Notes under the pieces: model-generated | The model's database searches: none | The model's input: the letters and a program-made list of their open reading frames with translations, nothing else | What the model was told of the DNA's origin: nothing | Translations under genes and position numbers: made by a program | Assembly: GCF_900120175.1 (NCBI RefSeq) | Contig: NZ_FQLF01000002.1 | Coordinates: 1,364,001 to 1,428,000 of the forward strand | DNA from: Oceanicoccus sp. KOV_DT_Chl | Lineage (GTDB): Bacteria; Pseudomonadota; Gammaproteobacteria; Pseudomonadales; Dasaniaceae | DNA: 64,000 nucleotides | Direction of reading: 5' to 3' | Shown: piece after piece, positions 1 through 10,091 of the stretch | Position numbering within the stretch: the stretch's first letter is position 1 | How the letters are laid out: each line of letters opens with the position of its first letter

Positions 1-57
1 GTTGCACTAAAAATTGCAGTGCTTCGAAGCTGAACCCCTAGCCAGTGAAAATAAGAC

Positions 58-1269
58 TTAGTCGCTACTCTCACCTTCAATATCCTCAACACCCGGTGGT
101 AAATCCATCACCTGAGGTTGACGGCGCCGGCGAGTTTTAGCAGGCACCATTCCGCGCATCGATTCTAACTTCCCAAAACACAATAATTTATCACCCGCTT
201 CCAGCACACGATCTGCACGGGGGTTGGGAATAACTTTGGCACCACGGTACAAAGTAAGGGTATTAATATCCTGATCGCGTAATTTAGTTTCAGTAATGGT
301 CATACCAACAAAATTTGAACCTTCTGGTATATAGATTTCGCTAACCCCATAGCCCCGGCTTACCGTGAGCCGTTGACGCACATCGATCTCCGGAAAATCT
401 ACTTGAGCCGCGATATATTCAATAACCGCACCGGCAACATCAAGCCCGGTACACTTTTCTATACCCTCCAAACCCGGCGATGAATTCACTTCCATAATTT
501 GCGGCCCGGTTGCACTTTCCAACATATCCACACCAGCAACTCGCAAGCCCATAATCTGGGCTGCCCGCACCGCTGTTTCAACATACTCATCCGGTAAATC
601 AACGGCCTCGGCAATACCTCCGCGATGCACATTGCTGCGAAACTCCTGTCCCTGTGCGACTCGACGCATTGCCGCCACAACCCGGTCACCAACGACAAAA
701 GCACGTATATCTTTACCTTTACTCTCAGCCACAAATTTTTGAATCAGCACGTTTTGCTTTTGACTTTGCAACAATTCAATAATCGACTCCGCCGCTTTTA
801 CCGATTCGGCCAACAGCACACCGATACCCTGAGTACCTTCAATTAACTTAATAATAACCGGCGCACCACCCACCCGCTCTATCGCCGGTAGCACATCTTT
901 TTTATCCCGCACAAATGTGGTCCGTGGTATACCTATGTGGTGACGACTCAAAATTTGCAAACTACGCAATTTATCCCGGGAGTTACTAATACCATGGGCG
1001 GTATTGGCACAAAAAATATCCATTTCCTGAAACTGCCTGACTACTGCCGTACCGTAATAGGTAATAGATGCACCGATACGGGGTAATACTGCATCATAGG
1101 CGCTTAATACCTGTTGCCGATAATATAAATCAGGCTCCCCCCGCTGCAGATCAATCGCAAACTTAAGCGTATTTAGCACCTTGACCTCATGACCACGTTG
1201 CAAAGCAGCTTCCTTGAAACGGATGGTGCTATAGGCTTTAGGGCCACAAGATAAAATGGCTAATTTCAT
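58..1269 (-). CDS. rimK: RimK-type glutamate ligase with C-terminal RCK_C-like domain
   Basis: ATP-grasp ligase of the RimK family; the E. coli member adds glutamates to the C-terminus of ribosomal protein S6. The 403-aa product has the RimK pre-ATP-grasp N-terminus (about 1-95) and an ATP-grasp core (about 96-290) with the metal-binding IMEVNSSPG loop (E260, N262). E. coli RimK is about 300 aa. The extra 100 residues here contain a segment (about 305-375, SEIYIPEGSNFVG to AGDKLLCFG) that resembles the RCK_C/TrkA-C ligand-binding fold, then a basic-acidic tail. The domain call is from pattern, not a profile search. The gene stands alone, divergent from the esterase gene across a 332-bp gap. 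Substrate could be S6 or another peptide. Confidence 0.88.
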   Translation of the reverse strand: MKLAILSCGPKAYSTIRFKEAALQRGHEVKVLNTLKFAIDLQRGEPDLYYRQQVLSAYDAVLPRIGASITYYGTAVVRQFQEMDIFCANTAHGISNSRDKLRSLQILSRHHIGIPRTTFVRDKKDVLPAIERVGGAPVIIKLIEGTQGIGVLLAESVKAAESIIELLQSQKQNVLIQKFVAESKGKDIRAFVVGDRVVAAMRRVAQGQEFRSNVHRGGIAEAVDLPDEYVETAVRAAQIMGLRVAGVDMLESATGPQIMEVNSSPGLEGIEKCTGLDVAGAVIEYIAAQVDFPEIDVRQRLTVSRGYGVSEIYIPEGSNFVGMTITETKLRDQDINTLTLYRGAKVIPNPRADRVLEAGDKLLCFGKLESMRGMVPAKTRRRRQPQVMDLPPGVEDIEGESSD

Positions 1270-1601
1270 ATTTTCTCTCTCAATTAACTAGGGGGATTAC
1301 TGGCCGCGGAGCGAGTCAGGCACTGGAGTTGGCTGGTATCTTAACCTGCGCAACAACGTGCAAATTACGATCACGATACACTATTTGCAAGTGAGATGTT
1401 AGCGACGCTCCAGCCGAATTTAAACAACCGAATCAACACAATTTGTTTGATAACATTTGGTTCTAATGAGTGCTGAAGCGGCTAATATACCCAGCTTAAA
1501 ATAGAACAACGATTGCAATATTATTAAAATTATCACTCTTACGCCATTGCCTAACTGATATCCCCTATAATCTGCCCAACATTTAACAAAGACGTACCAG
1601 T
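1270..1601. other. 332-bp divergent intergenic region
   Basis: No gene is seen here. It separates the divergent rimK and esterase starts and must hold both promoters. A TATAAT hexamer at 1566-1571 is a possible -10 for the rightward genes, but no good -35 lies 16-18 bases upstream of it. Confidence 0.4.
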
Positions 1602-2261
1602 ATGAATTTTCTTCCCTGTGAAATTATTGAAACCAGTGACAGTATTGACGCCTCAGTAATCTGGCTGCATGGCCTGGGGGCTAGCGGCCATGACTTTGTC
1701 CCCATCATTCCAGAATTACAGTTACCGGAGCACTTTGGTATCCGCTTTATTTTTCCACACGCGCCCGAAATTCCTGTCACCATTAATGGCGGCATGGTGA
1801 TGCCGGCCTGGTATGACATTCTAGCGATGGATATGGAACGGAAAATTGATACCGACCAAATCCTCGCGTCTGCACAAGCAGTAATTGATCTGGTCGACGC
1901 TGAAATAGCTGCCGGTATTGCCAGCGAGCGTATTATTCTCGCCGGGTTCTCGCAGGGCGGTGCAGTGGTGTATCAGGCTGCACTAAATTATGACAAACCG
2001 CTAGCAGGACTACTGGCACTATCGACGTATTTTGCCACCCATAAGACCTTGCAACCATCAACTGCCAATCAACATATCCCCATCCAGTTATTTCATGGCA
2101 CTCAAGACCCGATGGTGCCTGAGGCGATGGCCCAGCAGGCACTACACGCTCTACAAGCACTAGGCTATAAGCCTGAATACCAAAGCTATGCTATGCAACA
2201 TGAAGTCTGCATGCAGGAAATCAAGGATATTTCCGCCTGGTTGCAGCAACGCTTGGCATGA
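1602..2261 (+). CDS. Alpha/beta hydrolase, phospholipase/carboxylesterase family
   Basis: Cytoplasmic serine esterase of the small carboxylesterase/acyl-protein thioesterase-like family (Pseudomonas EstB/CE-II type). The 219-aa length is normal. Visible motifs are the oxyanion segment LHGLGASG (about 22-29), nucleophile elbow GFSQGG (Ser117), Asp169 in the HGTQDPMVP segment and His200 near the C-terminus, together a complete triad. There is no signal peptide. It overlaps the next gene by 4 bp (ATGA), so the two are probably translationally coupled. The physiological ester is unknown. Confidence 0.9.
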   Translation: MNFLPCEIIETSDSIDASVIWLHGLGASGHDFVPIIPELQLPEHFGIRFIFPHAPEIPVTINGGMVMPAWYDILAMDMERKIDTDQILASAQAVIDLVDAEIAAGIASERIILAGFSQGGAVVYQAALNYDKPLAGLLALSTYFATHKTLQPSTANQHIPIQLFHGTQDPMVPEAMAQQALHALQALGYKPEYQSYAMQHEVCMQEIKDISAWLQQRLA

Positions 2262-2869
2262 CCGGGACGGATACCAGTCTCTTTTATATCCACGACCCCA
2301 TGTGCTCCTGGTGCTGGGGTTTTCGTCCCACGTGGGATGCATTAAAACGCGCCCTGCCAACATCTATTCACGTTATCAATCTTACCGGCGGACTGGCTCC
2401 CGACAGTGATCAAGTCATGCCGATAGCTATGCAACAAACTATTGAAGACTACTGGCACACGATTCAACAACAACTAGGCACTGAATTTAATTTCGATTTT
2501 TGGCGTAAGAACCAACCTCGCCGCTCAACGTATATTGCTTGTCGCGCTGCTATTGCCGCCGACAATCAAGGAGCACAGGATACGATGATCGACGCTATTC
2601 AACAGGCCTATTATTTACGGGCATTAAATCCCTCGGATCGCTCAGTATTATTGCAACTAGCAGCGGAGCTGGAACTACAAACAGAAACATTCACCAGGGA
2701 TTTAGAATCGCCAGTGACCCATGCCGAGTTTAAACGACAGCGCGCTTTAGCCCATAGCCTGCCCATTCAGGGGTTTCCCTCTTTGGTTCTCAAACGCGGC
2801 GAGCAGCTCGCGGGTATTACGCTTAATTATCTTGACGTCAAGCCTATGCTCGATGCCATAGCGGCCTAA
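2258..2869 (+). CDS. DsbA-family thioredoxin-fold protein (FrnE-like)
   Basis: 203-aa protein of the DsbA/2-hydroxychromene-2-carboxylate isomerase thioredoxin superfamily. The N-terminal HDPMCSWCWGF segment holds a CxxC active site (Cys-Ser-Trp-Cys), the helical insertion domain follows, and the cis-Pro region is QGFPSLVL near residue 170. It lacks a signal peptide, so a cytoplasmic location is inferred, as for FrnE-like members. It starts inside the stop region of the esterase gene (ATGA overlap), implying joint expression. No specific substrate can be read from the sequence. Confidence 0.85.
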   Translation: MTGTDTSLFYIHDPMCSWCWGFRPTWDALKRALPTSIHVINLTGGLAPDSDQVMPIAMQQTIEDYWHTIQQQLGTEFNFDFWRKNQPRRSTYIACRAAIAADNQGAQDTMIDAIQQAYYLRALNPSDRSVLLQLAAELELQTETFTRDLESPVTHAEFKRQRALAHSLPIQGFPSLVLKRGEQLAGITLNYLDVKPMLDAIAA

Positions 2870-3016
2870 TAGGTATTATTCCCCCCTTGCTCACCAATTC
2901 AATGCTATGATGCGCCGCTTTCTATGAGCGCCCCACAACAAAAAAGCAAACAGGGCCTAGCACTCAACAGGCATCAGCCTTACTACATTCAAACCTCAAG
3001 CTGAAGAGGACAGTCG

Positions 3017-3523
3017 ATGGTCAAGCCACAAGCATTTTTTATTTATGGATCACTGCTAGATAGCGATGTACGCCGCCATGTGTTTGGTCGCGAACTGGCA
3101 ACAAATGAGATCAAAGCAGCTACTATTACCGGCTTTCAAACCAAAACCTATGCCGGTGACACTTTTCCTATTCTGGTACCCAAGCCTGACGGTTATGTGC
3201 AGGGTGCGGTGTTACTTGCGCTATCTGAATTAGATCTACAGCGGATGGATTTTTTTGAAGGCGGTGAATACAGCTTTGGCACTATAGAAACCCGGCTTGA
3301 AGACGGTAGTACCCAACTGGCACTCTACAATCAACCTTGCAGTAACGATCATCACAATGATGAAGACTGGACTCTATCCTTTTGGCAACAGTACGAAAAA
3401 ACGATATTTCTCACTCAGTGTGAGCGCTATATGGCACTGTTTGGAAAAATGACTATTGATGAGGCCGACGCTGTCTGGCGGTCTATGGTGGATGAACAGC
3501 AACTCGCTATGGCAAGCAACTAG
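3017..3523 (+). CDS. Gamma-glutamylcyclotransferase-like (AIG2/GGACT family) protein
   Basis: 168-aa protein with the GGCT fold signature. FIYGSLLD (residues 8-15) is the YGSL substrate loop and FFEGGEYSF (about 79-87) carries the catalytic-type glutamate. Family members cyclise gamma-glutamyl groups to 5-oxoproline or act on related amides; the substrate here is unknown. A GAGG Shine-Dalgarno sits 7 bases before the ATG. The next gene follows after 14 bp and is probably co-transcribed. Confidence 0.82.
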   Translation: MVKPQAFFIYGSLLDSDVRRHVFGRELATNEIKAATITGFQTKTYAGDTFPILVPKPDGYVQGAVLLALSELDLQRMDFFEGGEYSFGTIETRLEDGSTQLALYNQPCSNDHHNDEDWTLSFWQQYEKTIFLTQCERYMALFGKMTIDEADAVWRSMVDEQQLAMASN

Positions 3524-3537
3524 CCAATAGGCTCAAA

Positions 3538-3906
3538 ATGGTAAAACCAAAAACCAAAACACAGAAAAAAATTGATCATAATATTCAACTGGCACTGACC
3601 AGGGCCTGCGAAGAATTCCTGCAAAGCGTTACCGGGTTTCAATGGTTAACCCATCGAGCAGATTACAGCAATTTCCCTTCAAGCCTGCGAGTTATTTGTA
3701 TTTTCGATAACAACCTGAACCAACAGCATGCCTGCCAGAGCGAGACTTACCGACAGATGCATAAACAGATTCAATCCGAACTCCTTAACATCGGTATTAA
3801 ACTTCCTCAAACAGCAGGGCAGATTATTTTTGACTCTGAAGAGTCATGCAACGGAACCCATCAAGGTAACTGGGCATTGCGGCTAGACAGCCGTTCAATC
3901 AAATAA
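3538..3906 (+). CDS. Conserved hypothetical protein, 122 aa
   Basis: Small soluble protein of a family widespread in Pseudomonas and relatives, sometimes mislabelled Fis-family regulator. The recognisable parts are a basic N-terminus, the segment FQWLTHRADYSNFPSSL and a C-terminal FDSEESCNGTHQGNW region ending in LRLDS. No helix-turn-helix, membrane segment or catalytic motif is evident. It follows the cyclotransferase gene closely. Function unknown. Confidence 0.75.
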   Translation: MVKPKTKTQKKIDHNIQLALTRACEEFLQSVTGFQWLTHRADYSNFPSSLRVICIFDNNLNQQHACQSETYRQMHKQIQSELLNIGIKLPQTAGQIIFDSEESCNGTHQGNWALRLDSRSIK

Positions 3907-4030
3907 ATTTAGGCTGCTAATAATAGGCTACGTCAGTCCACACTTGTTTATATACAGCACATAGTAGAAAATCACGTCATGTCACAGCAATAAGGCAAAC
4001 GCCTTCCCTACATTTATTAATGGTGGAATC

Positions 4031-4252
4031 ATGTTTGAACGCAATTTGGGTAATATTGAACGGGTAATAAGGCTTTTATTTGGCATTGGTTTTGGGTTCT
4101 GGGCATTTAGCCAACCCTATATGAACCCTATTGAATGGTTCGTTATAGCGATCTCCTTAATGTTGATCCTAAATGGTATATTCTCTCGCTGCTTTATCTG
4201 GTGGGCTCTGGGCTTAAATACTTTTAAACCAGTAACTCCAAACTGCGACTAA
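4031..4252 (+). CDS. DUF2892 / YgaP-type small inner-membrane protein
   Basis: 73-aa protein with two predicted membrane helices (about 14-30 and 36-54). The N-terminus NLGNIERVIRLLFGI is typical of the DUF2892 domain, which forms the membrane part of YgaP-type rhodanese proteins. The rhodanese part is absent, as in many stand-alone members. A GGTGG stretch 8 bases before the ATG may serve as ribosome binding site. Role unknown. Confidence 0.8.
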   Translation: MFERNLGNIERVIRLLFGIGFGFWAFSQPYMNPIEWFVIAISLMLILNGIFSRCFIWWALGLNTFKPVTPNCD

Positions 4253-4331
4253 GCATTAGCTGACTTTTTAGTAGCTACTAGCCAATCAAGCACAACCCGG
4301 CCAACAGGGGCTCGCTCAGAACCCCTGCCAG

Positions 4332-5543
4332 CTAGTTATCACTCCGCAACGCCTTAAGGTCCCTCTGCACCCACGACAATAGTGAATCAGCATCTATTGG
4401 ACGTGAAAAATAATAACCCTGTACTTCATTGACACCCAGCCCCACTAGCGCAAGAAAGTCTTCTTTGGTTTCAACCCCCTCAGCTACAGTTCTTAAATTC
4501 AAGTCTTTTGCCAAACGAACCGTGCTGTCAACAATGGCTCTTAATCTGGGCTTTCCCGCCAGACCATTGATAATACTTCTATCCAGCTTCAATTCAGTGG
4601 CGGGAATTCTGGATAACTGTTCAGCATTGGCAAAACCAGTGCCGTAATCGTCAATGGATATAAGAAACCCCTTTAACCTTAAACGTGACAAAATCTGCAA
4701 AGACTTTGCAATATCGCCCAATAAAATATTCTCGGTAATCTCGATAGTAATATCAGCAGGCTTAACGCCATGACCACTAACAAAGTCAGCCAAAGAATCA
4801 ACAAAAGAAGAACTTTCTAGTGATAAAGGCGAGAGGTTTAGTGACAAATTAAAATTTAAGCCTTTATCTTGCCACTGCTTTTTTTGTCTAAGCGCCTGCT
4901 CGAATAACACGGTAGTGACAGTACCAATTAATTGATGTTGTTCAGCAGCCAAAATAAATTTATCCGGTGGAATAAAACCCCGATCGGGATGAACCCAACG
5001 CGCCAGCGCCTCAACACCTTTTAATAACATTCCCTGACAAGTCAGCTTAGGCTGATAGTGCAAAAATAATTGCTGATCATTAATCGCAGCCAAGAGTTCC
5101 TCATAACTTACGCTGTCATCTTCAACCGCAGTAGCCTTTGCGCGCTTATGGCTGGCCAATCTGGTATCGATATTAGCTAAACAAGTCGTAATGACATCTG
5201 CGGTGATCGGTTTAGCCGCCGTATCCAGCACCGTCAATCCCTCGGCCTCAGCCATACTTCCGACACTGGAAATAAGCGAAGCATCTTTTGAACTCAGAAT
5301 TAGAATATTTTGGACAAGGCTCTCTTTGGCAATCTCGCTAATCAATTCAACGCCGTCCATTACCGGCATTTCCAAATCGATTAAAGCAACATCAATCATC
5401 TGGGTGCGCAATAAAGCCAGTGCCTGCTGACCATCATGGGCTGAATAAACTTCCGCGCCGGTCTCTTCACAAAGCATCACTGCGTGATTAGCCTGAACTA
5501 CGCTATCATCAACAACAAGAATTTTTAAACGTTTTTCCGTCAT
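4332..5543 (-). CDS. Response regulator with EAL c-di-GMP phosphodiesterase output
   Basis: 403 aa: an N-terminal receiver domain (about 1-125, VVDDS, phospho-acceptor Asp in IDLEMPVMDG) followed by a complete EAL domain (about 148-395). The VEALARWVHP signature, ITENIL, DDYGTGFA, LKLDRSII and AEGVET motifs are present, so c-di-GMP hydrolysis is likely. It begins 7 bp after cheB and is the last gene of the chemotaxis operon. This suggests that CheA phosphoryl transfer, or a shared input, also adjusts c-di-GMP. It is an addition to the standard che2 gene set. Confidence 0.9.
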   Translation of the reverse strand: MTEKRLKILVVDDSVVQANHAVMLCEETGAEVYSAHDGQQALALLRTQMIDVALIDLEMPVMDGVELISEIAKESLVQNILILSSKDASLISSVGSMAEAEGLTVLDTAAKPITADVITTCLANIDTRLASHKRAKATAVEDDSVSYEELLAAINDQQLFLHYQPKLTCQGMLLKGVEALARWVHPDRGFIPPDKFILAAEQHQLIGTVTTVLFEQALRQKKQWQDKGLNFNLSLNLSPLSLESSSFVDSLADFVSGHGVKPADITIEITENILLGDIAKSLQILSRLRLKGFLISIDDYGTGFANAEQLSRIPATELKLDRSIINGLAGKPRLRAIVDSTVRLAKDLNLRTVAEGVETKEDFLALVGLGVNEVQGYYFSRPIDADSLLSWVQRDLKALRSDN

Positions 5544-5550
5544 ACGTAAC

Positions 5551-6585
5551 CTAATGATTTAACAATTTAGGAATATCATTTAAAGAAGCTATTTGCGATG
5601 CCGCGCCAATGTTAATCGCCTCTTTAGGCATACCGAAAACGACCGAAGACGCCTCATCCTGAGCAATCGTCTCCGAACCAACTTTACGCATGGCCAACAA
5701 GCCCTGCGCCCCATCATCACCCATACCCGTCATTATTACACCCATTGCATTCTTGCCAACATTTTTCGCTACCGAGCGAAACAAAACATCGACCGAAGGG
5801 CAATGACGATTGACTGCAGGCCCCCTAAACACTTTGGCGATGTATTGCGCACCTGAGCGCTGTATTTCAAGATGATGACCGCCAGGAGCTATCAATACCC
5901 GCCCCGGAATTAAACGATCACCACTTTCGGCCTCTTTCACTTCAACCTCACACAAATCATTCAGCCGGGCTGCAAACGCAGCGGTGAACTTTTCTGGCAT
6001 ATGCTGCACAACTGCCAGCCCCTGACACGTACGCGGTAACTGGGCAAGAATAAACTCCAAGGCCTGTGTTCCACCCGTCGACGTGCCAATCACGGCAATC
6101 CGATCGGTCGTGTGTGCCATCCGGGTAATATCTTTAATTGGCTCTATCAATATGTTAGTTGCTTTTGGTTTATATTGGCGGGCAATTTTAGCCTGTGAGG
6201 CAGCGCGGATAATTTGCCAAAATTCTAATTTTGTTTCTTGCAAAAAACCCTGCAACCCCAGCTGTGGCTTCGTCACAATATCGACAGCCCCAGCCGAGAG
6301 TGCCTGCAAGCTCAACTCACACCCTTTAGCTGCCAATGAAGAACAGATCACCACCGGCGTAGGCCGCTCAGCCATAATCTCACGTAAAAAAGTTAAGCCA
6401 TCCATTCTTGGCATTTCAATATCAAGAATAATGACATCGGGCCATTGCTTTTTTAAATGGTTACGCGCAAATATAGGATCTGAAGCGACAGCCATCACAG
6501 TTAAATCTGGCGCTTCATTTAGCACTGAAGACAACACCTGTCGCACTACAGCCGAATCATCCACGATCATTATCTTAATCGCCAT
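5551..6585 (-). CDS. cheB: Chemotaxis response regulator protein-glutamate methylesterase CheB
   Basis: Removes methyl groups from, and deamidates, chemoreceptor glutamates. The 344-aa protein has a receiver domain (Asp55 in [10 protein letters not shown]), a linker, and the methylesterase domain. Its triad is complete: Ser169 in GTSTGGTQA, His195 in VVQHMPEKF and Asp291 in MGDDGAQG. It lies 8 bp after cheD and 7 bp before the receiver-EAL gene, inside the che operon. Confidence 0.95.
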   Translation of the reverse strand: MAIKIMIVDDSAVVRQVLSSVLNEAPDLTVMAVASDPIFARNHLKKQWPDVIILDIEMPRMDGLTFLREIMAERPTPVVICSSLAAKGCELSLQALSAGAVDIVTKPQLGLQGFLQETKLEFWQIIRAASQAKIARQYKPKATNILIEPIKDITRMAHTTDRIAVIGTSTGGTQALEFILAQLPRTCQGLAVVQHMPEKFTAAFAARLNDLCEVEVKEAESGDRLIPGRVLIAPGGHHLEIQRSGAQYIAKVFRGPAVNRHCPSVDVLFRSVAKNVGKNAMGVIMTGMGDDGAQGLLAMRKVGSETIAQDEASSVVFGMPKEAINIGAASQIASLNDIPKLLNH

Positions 6586-6593
6586 TCTGTCTC

Positions 6594-7055
6594 CTAAAGC
6601 TGCAACTCTCGCAGCTTAATAGCACCACTAGTCAAATTGAGCGCAACATGGCGGCTCATATTTCCACCACAAGCTGTATACCGGGGAATCATATCAAACA
6701 AAGCCATCCAGTCCCTGGCTACTTCAATATTTTTACGTCCAATATTAAAAAATTCATCATCAGAAAAAATTGTAGAACCACCAAATATTCCTACTTCGTA
6801 TTCATTTAACGCAGCATAACTAAGCATAAGATTTTTCATCGCTACCAGCGCAAACTCAGCATAGACATACTTTTTTCTGCCTTTTAATTGGGAAGTATTT
6901 GGCAACAAATAATGGCACATGCCGCCTACTTTAAGCTCTGAATGCCAAGCTGTTATTGCTACACAGGAACCTAGCAACGTGCTGATAATTATCGGGGATT
7001 GCGAGAAGCATAATTCGCCGGGCTCAACAATTATATGGTCCAAATTAGTGCTCAT
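6594..7055 (-). CDS. cheD: Chemoreceptor glutamine deamidase CheD
   Basis: 153 aa. Deamidates receptor glutamines. The Cys-His pair is visible in LGSCVAI (Cys about 30) and GGMCHYLLP (His about 48), and the family segment IFGGSTIF is present. It overlaps the end of cheR by 11 bp, a sign of translational coupling. CheD next to CheB and CheR is typical of F7-class (che2-like) systems. Confidence 0.93.
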   Translation of the reverse strand: MSTNLDHIIVEPGELCFSQSPIIISTLLGSCVAITAWHSELKVGGMCHYLLPNTSQLKGRKKYVYAEFALVAMKNLMLSYAALNEYEVGIFGGSTIFSDDEFFNIGRKNIEVARDWMALFDMIPRYTACGGNMSRHVALNLTSGAIKLRELQL

Positions 7056-7884
7056 GTTGATAGGCCTTTAGCCGATAAATAGATGGCCTAACCAAGTAGA
7101 AATCGTCAGTAACTCCATGCAAGGATTCAGAATGACTAACAAACAACCATCCATTAGGTTCCAAACATTTTGCTATTTTTCTGAGCAGTTTTCGCTGCGT
7201 ATCCTTATCGAAGTAAATCATCACATTGCGCAGAAAAATTATATTAAACTTACCTAAACTCGAAACTGAACCCATCAGATTAAAGCTTTCAAAATTTACT
7301 CGCCCCCTCAGCTCAGGGATGATACGCAAAAAACCTTCAAATTCAGCAACACCTTTACGACAGTATTTTTCCAAAAACTCTGCTGATATACCGGAAGTTC
7401 GCTGATTTAAATAAATTCCTTTTTTCGCTTGCTGAATTACAGTTTCATTCACATCTGAAGCAAATATTTCCCAGGGATGATAAAAGCAACTAGCTAGCAA
7501 CATCGCTATGGAGTATGCCTCTTCTCCGGTTGAAGCGGCAGCACTCCAAATTCGAAGCGGCCGCCCGGTTGGCACACCAGGTAATAACGACTGTTTTAAA
7601 TATTCAAAGTGGGCGGGCTCTCTAAAGAAATACGTTTCATTGGTAGTAATCAGTTCCAGAGCTTGCTGCAACTCCCGCTTTTCCAGGCGCGAGCTCACCA
7701 TCTGATAGTAATCATCAAAACTGGACAACCCTCTGGCCAGTAACCTTTTAGCTAGGCGGTTTTGCAGTAATGATTTTTTATGAAGCGGAAGAAAAATTCC
7801 TGTTTGTGATTGAATTAAAGCCTGAAACAAAATGAAGGTTTCATCACTAGGCGGCAGTAGTACATCATCCATACCGTCTCTCAA
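7045..7884 (-). CDS. cheR: Chemotaxis protein methyltransferase CheR
   Basis: 279 aa. SAM-dependent methylation of receptor glutamates. It has an N-terminal helical CheR_N domain (about 15-70) and a methyltransferase domain with the SAM loop IWSAAASTGEEAYS, the FASDVNE acidic segment and FLRNVMIYF. It lies between the transmembrane receptor gene (8-bp gap) and cheD (11-bp overlap). The adjacent receptor ends in a sequence resembling a CheR-tethering pentapeptide, consistent with a dedicated pair. Confidence 0.95.
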   Translation of the reverse strand: MRDGMDDVLLPPSDETFILFQALIQSQTGIFLPLHKKSLLQNRLAKRLLARGLSSFDDYYQMVSSRLEKRELQQALELITTNETYFFREPAHFEYLKQSLLPGVPTGRPLRIWSAAASTGEEAYSIAMLLASCFYHPWEIFASDVNETVIQQAKKGIYLNQRTSGISAEFLEKYCRKGVAEFEGFLRIIPELRGRVNFESFNLMGSVSSLGKFNIIFLRNVMIYFDKDTQRKLLRKIAKCLEPNGWLFVSHSESLHGVTDDFYLVRPSIYRLKAYQHEH

Positions 7885-7892
7885 CTAGTTTA

Positions 7893-9548
7893 TTAACTAT
7901 CGAATTTCACAAATTTATCATCATCTTCGTCACTAGCTAGTGTTGATTGATCCTGGTCTGAATCTGCCGACCTTAAAGGCACCGCTGTAGACCGAGTATT
8001 TCTATAATGCTTTAAATTTCCAAGACGAAAATAGGATATGGATTCCTGTAGCTGCATAGCTTGTGAGCTCATCTCCTCTGAAGTTGAACCTAACTGCTCT
8101 GACGCAGCAGCATTCTGCTGCATGGTTTGGCTGACTTGACCAATAGCACTGTTGATTTGATCGACACCCGAGGCCTGTTCCGATGACGCTGCTGCTATCT
8201 CCTGAACTAAATCAGCAGTTTTTTGAATGGACGGTACCATTTGCTGCAATAAAGTACCGGCTAAATCTGCCCGCTTAACACTTTCACTAGCTAGCTCACC
8301 AATATCCTGTGCTGCCACCTGACTTCTTTCAGCCAACTTTCGCACTTCAGACGCCACTACTGCAAACCCTCTACCATGCTCGCCCGCTCTTCCCGCTTCT
8401 ATCGCAGCATTAAGTGCTAATAGATTTGTTTGATAGGCAATATCATCAATAACACTAATGCGCTCAGCAATTTTCTGCATCGCTTCAACGGTTTGTGAAA
8501 CGGCTTCTCCACCTTTACCCGCATCAGCCGAAGCCTGCTGCGCCATACCATCGGTTACACTGGCATTCTCGTTATTCTGCGAAATAGACGCTGACATCTG
8601 CTCCATAGAGGCGGACGTTTCCTCAACACTCGCAGCTTGAATTGAAGCCCCTTTTGAAAGTGACTGCGCCGTTGAACTAACTTCCTCAGCCGCAGAAGAT
8701 AATGAATCAGCGGAACTTCTGACCTCTGAAATAATTTCAGTTAAACGATCTTTCATATTACTGACAGATGCTAACAAGGAGGTGGTATCACCTTTACGTA
8801 ATTCAACTTCAACATCCAGCTGGCCGTCAGCGACTTTCTTAACCATAGCAGCAGTGTAAGCTGGCTCACCACCGAGCAGGCGAAACATATCCCAGAATAT
8901 CCATAGCATTATCGCAAGTATCAAAATAATGGACACAGTCATAATTTGGATAAACTCGGTTCTGGCTGCACTATACTGAGCAGCCACTTCAGTATTTGTC
9001 GATTTAATGAGGCGATTAAATTCCTCTTCCATAGCAACTGATATTTTTTCCATACCTTTACTAGCGTCACGATCAATTCCTTTGACGGCTTTATCAACTT
9101 TTTTTCCAGTCAGCTCATCTTTCGAATTAAAATTTTCTAAAGCGCTACGATATGCTATACCCAGCTTAGCGTGATCTTGTTTAACTTTTTCCAGGTTTTC
9201 TGCGTTCTTGCCAGCCTCTTTACTAAATTTAATTGCCTCAGCCAATGCAAGCTGAACATTGTCTTCTGCCTCATTAAATTGCTTTAAATATTTATCATAC
9301 GTTTTCTTATCATTACCCCTGATCAGAATATTCTTCCACTCCTGAACCTGACCCTTAAATTTTATATGCGCATTTTGTACATTTTGAAAAACATTACCAT
9401 TGCTCTGTATTTTTCCCAAGTTAAGCACGACAAAAGCATCAAACTTTTCCATAGTCGCCAGGGAATATGTACCCAAAAATATCATCGCCATCGCAATCAG
9501 TAACGACAGTATAGTAACTTTCATCTTTAAACTTAACTTGGCTAACAT
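7893..9548 (-). CDS. Methyl-accepting chemotaxis protein
   Basis: 551 aa. Two membrane helices (about 10-30 and 199-222) enclose a helical periplasmic domain of about 165 residues. A HAMP-like stretch follows, then a long coiled signalling domain whose hairpin tip ([40 protein letters not shown]) binds CheA/CheW. The C-terminus (KFVKF, residues 545-549, then DS) fits the x-[HFYW]-x2-[HFYW] pattern of CheR-binding pentapeptides. In P. aeruginosa this slot holds the soluble PAS-receptor Aer2/McpB; here the receptor is transmembrane, so the signal sensed differs. Confidence 0.93.
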   Translation of the reverse strand: MLAKLSLKMKVTILSLLIAMAMIFLGTYSLATMEKFDAFVVLNLGKIQSNGNVFQNVQNAHIKFKGQVQEWKNILIRGNDKKTYDKYLKQFNEAEDNVQLALAEAIKFSKEAGKNAENLEKVKQDHAKLGIAYRSALENFNSKDELTGKKVDKAVKGIDRDASKGMEKISVAMEEEFNRLIKSTNTEVAAQYSAARTEFIQIMTVSIILILAIMLWIFWDMFRLLGGEPAYTAAMVKKVADGQLDVEVELRKGDTTSLLASVSNMKDRLTEIISEVRSSADSLSSAAEEVSSTAQSLSKGASIQAASVEETSASMEQMSASISQNNENASVTDGMAQQASADAGKGGEAVSQTVEAMQKIAERISVIDDIAYQTNLLALNAAIEAGRAGEHGRGFAVVASEVRKLAERSQVAAQDIGELASESVKRADLAGTLLQQMVPSIQKTADLVQEIAAASSEQASGVDQINSAIGQVSQTMQQNAAASEQLGSTSEEMSSQAMQLQESISYFRLGNLKHYRNTRSTAVPLRSADSDQDQSTLASDEDDDKFVKFDS

Positions 9549-9581
9549 GAGAACATCCTCTCAAACATATTTAATAGGGTT

Positions 9582-10091
9582 TTAGTCCAATTCAGCTTCT
9601 ACTAACTTTGCCAGTTCACGCATGGATAAGGTTTTATCCGCATCCAGCAACACAATAAAATCATTATCTTTTTTAGCGATACCCTGAATAAACTCTGCTC
9701 GAATTTGTGCGCCGAATGCCGGTGCATCCTCAATATCACTATCCTGTATCTCAGCGACTTCACTCACCGCATCGGCCAACAAACCAAGCGTGTGTTGCTG
9801 GCCATCACTTACCAACTCTATTACCACGATACAAGTTCTCCGATGCAACTCTATCGCTGGCCGCCCCAACCGAACTGCCAGATCAATGATCGGCACCACC
9901 TCGCCACGCAAATTGATAACACCACTAATAAAACGGGGCATCAAAGGCACAGCCGTTACGCCATCGTATTCAAGAATCTCCCGGGTCTTCGATAGCTCCA
10001 TACCAAAAAACTCGCCGCCGATACGAAAGGTAAGGAATTGACGAGCTTCAGAAACATCCATACTTAACAATTCCGAGTGTTCACTATTCAT
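9582..10091 (-). CDS. cheW: Chemotaxis adaptor protein CheW
   Basis: 169-aa CheW/SH3-like adaptor that links receptors to CheA. The conserved segments FLTFRIGGEFFGMEL, VPLMPRFISGVINLRGEVVPIIDL and VLLDADKTL are present. Its ATG overlaps the cheA stop by 4 bp. The 33-bp spacer to the receptor gene shows continued operon structure. Confidence 0.94.
   Translation of the reverse strand: MNSEHSELLSMDVSEARQFLTFRIGGEFFGMELSKTREILEYDGVTAVPLMPRFISGVINLRGEVVPIIDLAVRLGRPAIELHRRTCIVVIELVSDGQQHTLGLLADAVSEVAEIQDSDIEDAPAFGAQIRAEFIQGIAKKDNDFIVLLDADKTLSMRELAKLVEAELD

Noticed and set aside
4300-4328. Hairpin CAGGGG/CCCCTG after the EAL gene as a terminator
   Set aside because: Loop is 11 bases and no T run follows in either direction, so I could not support a terminator.
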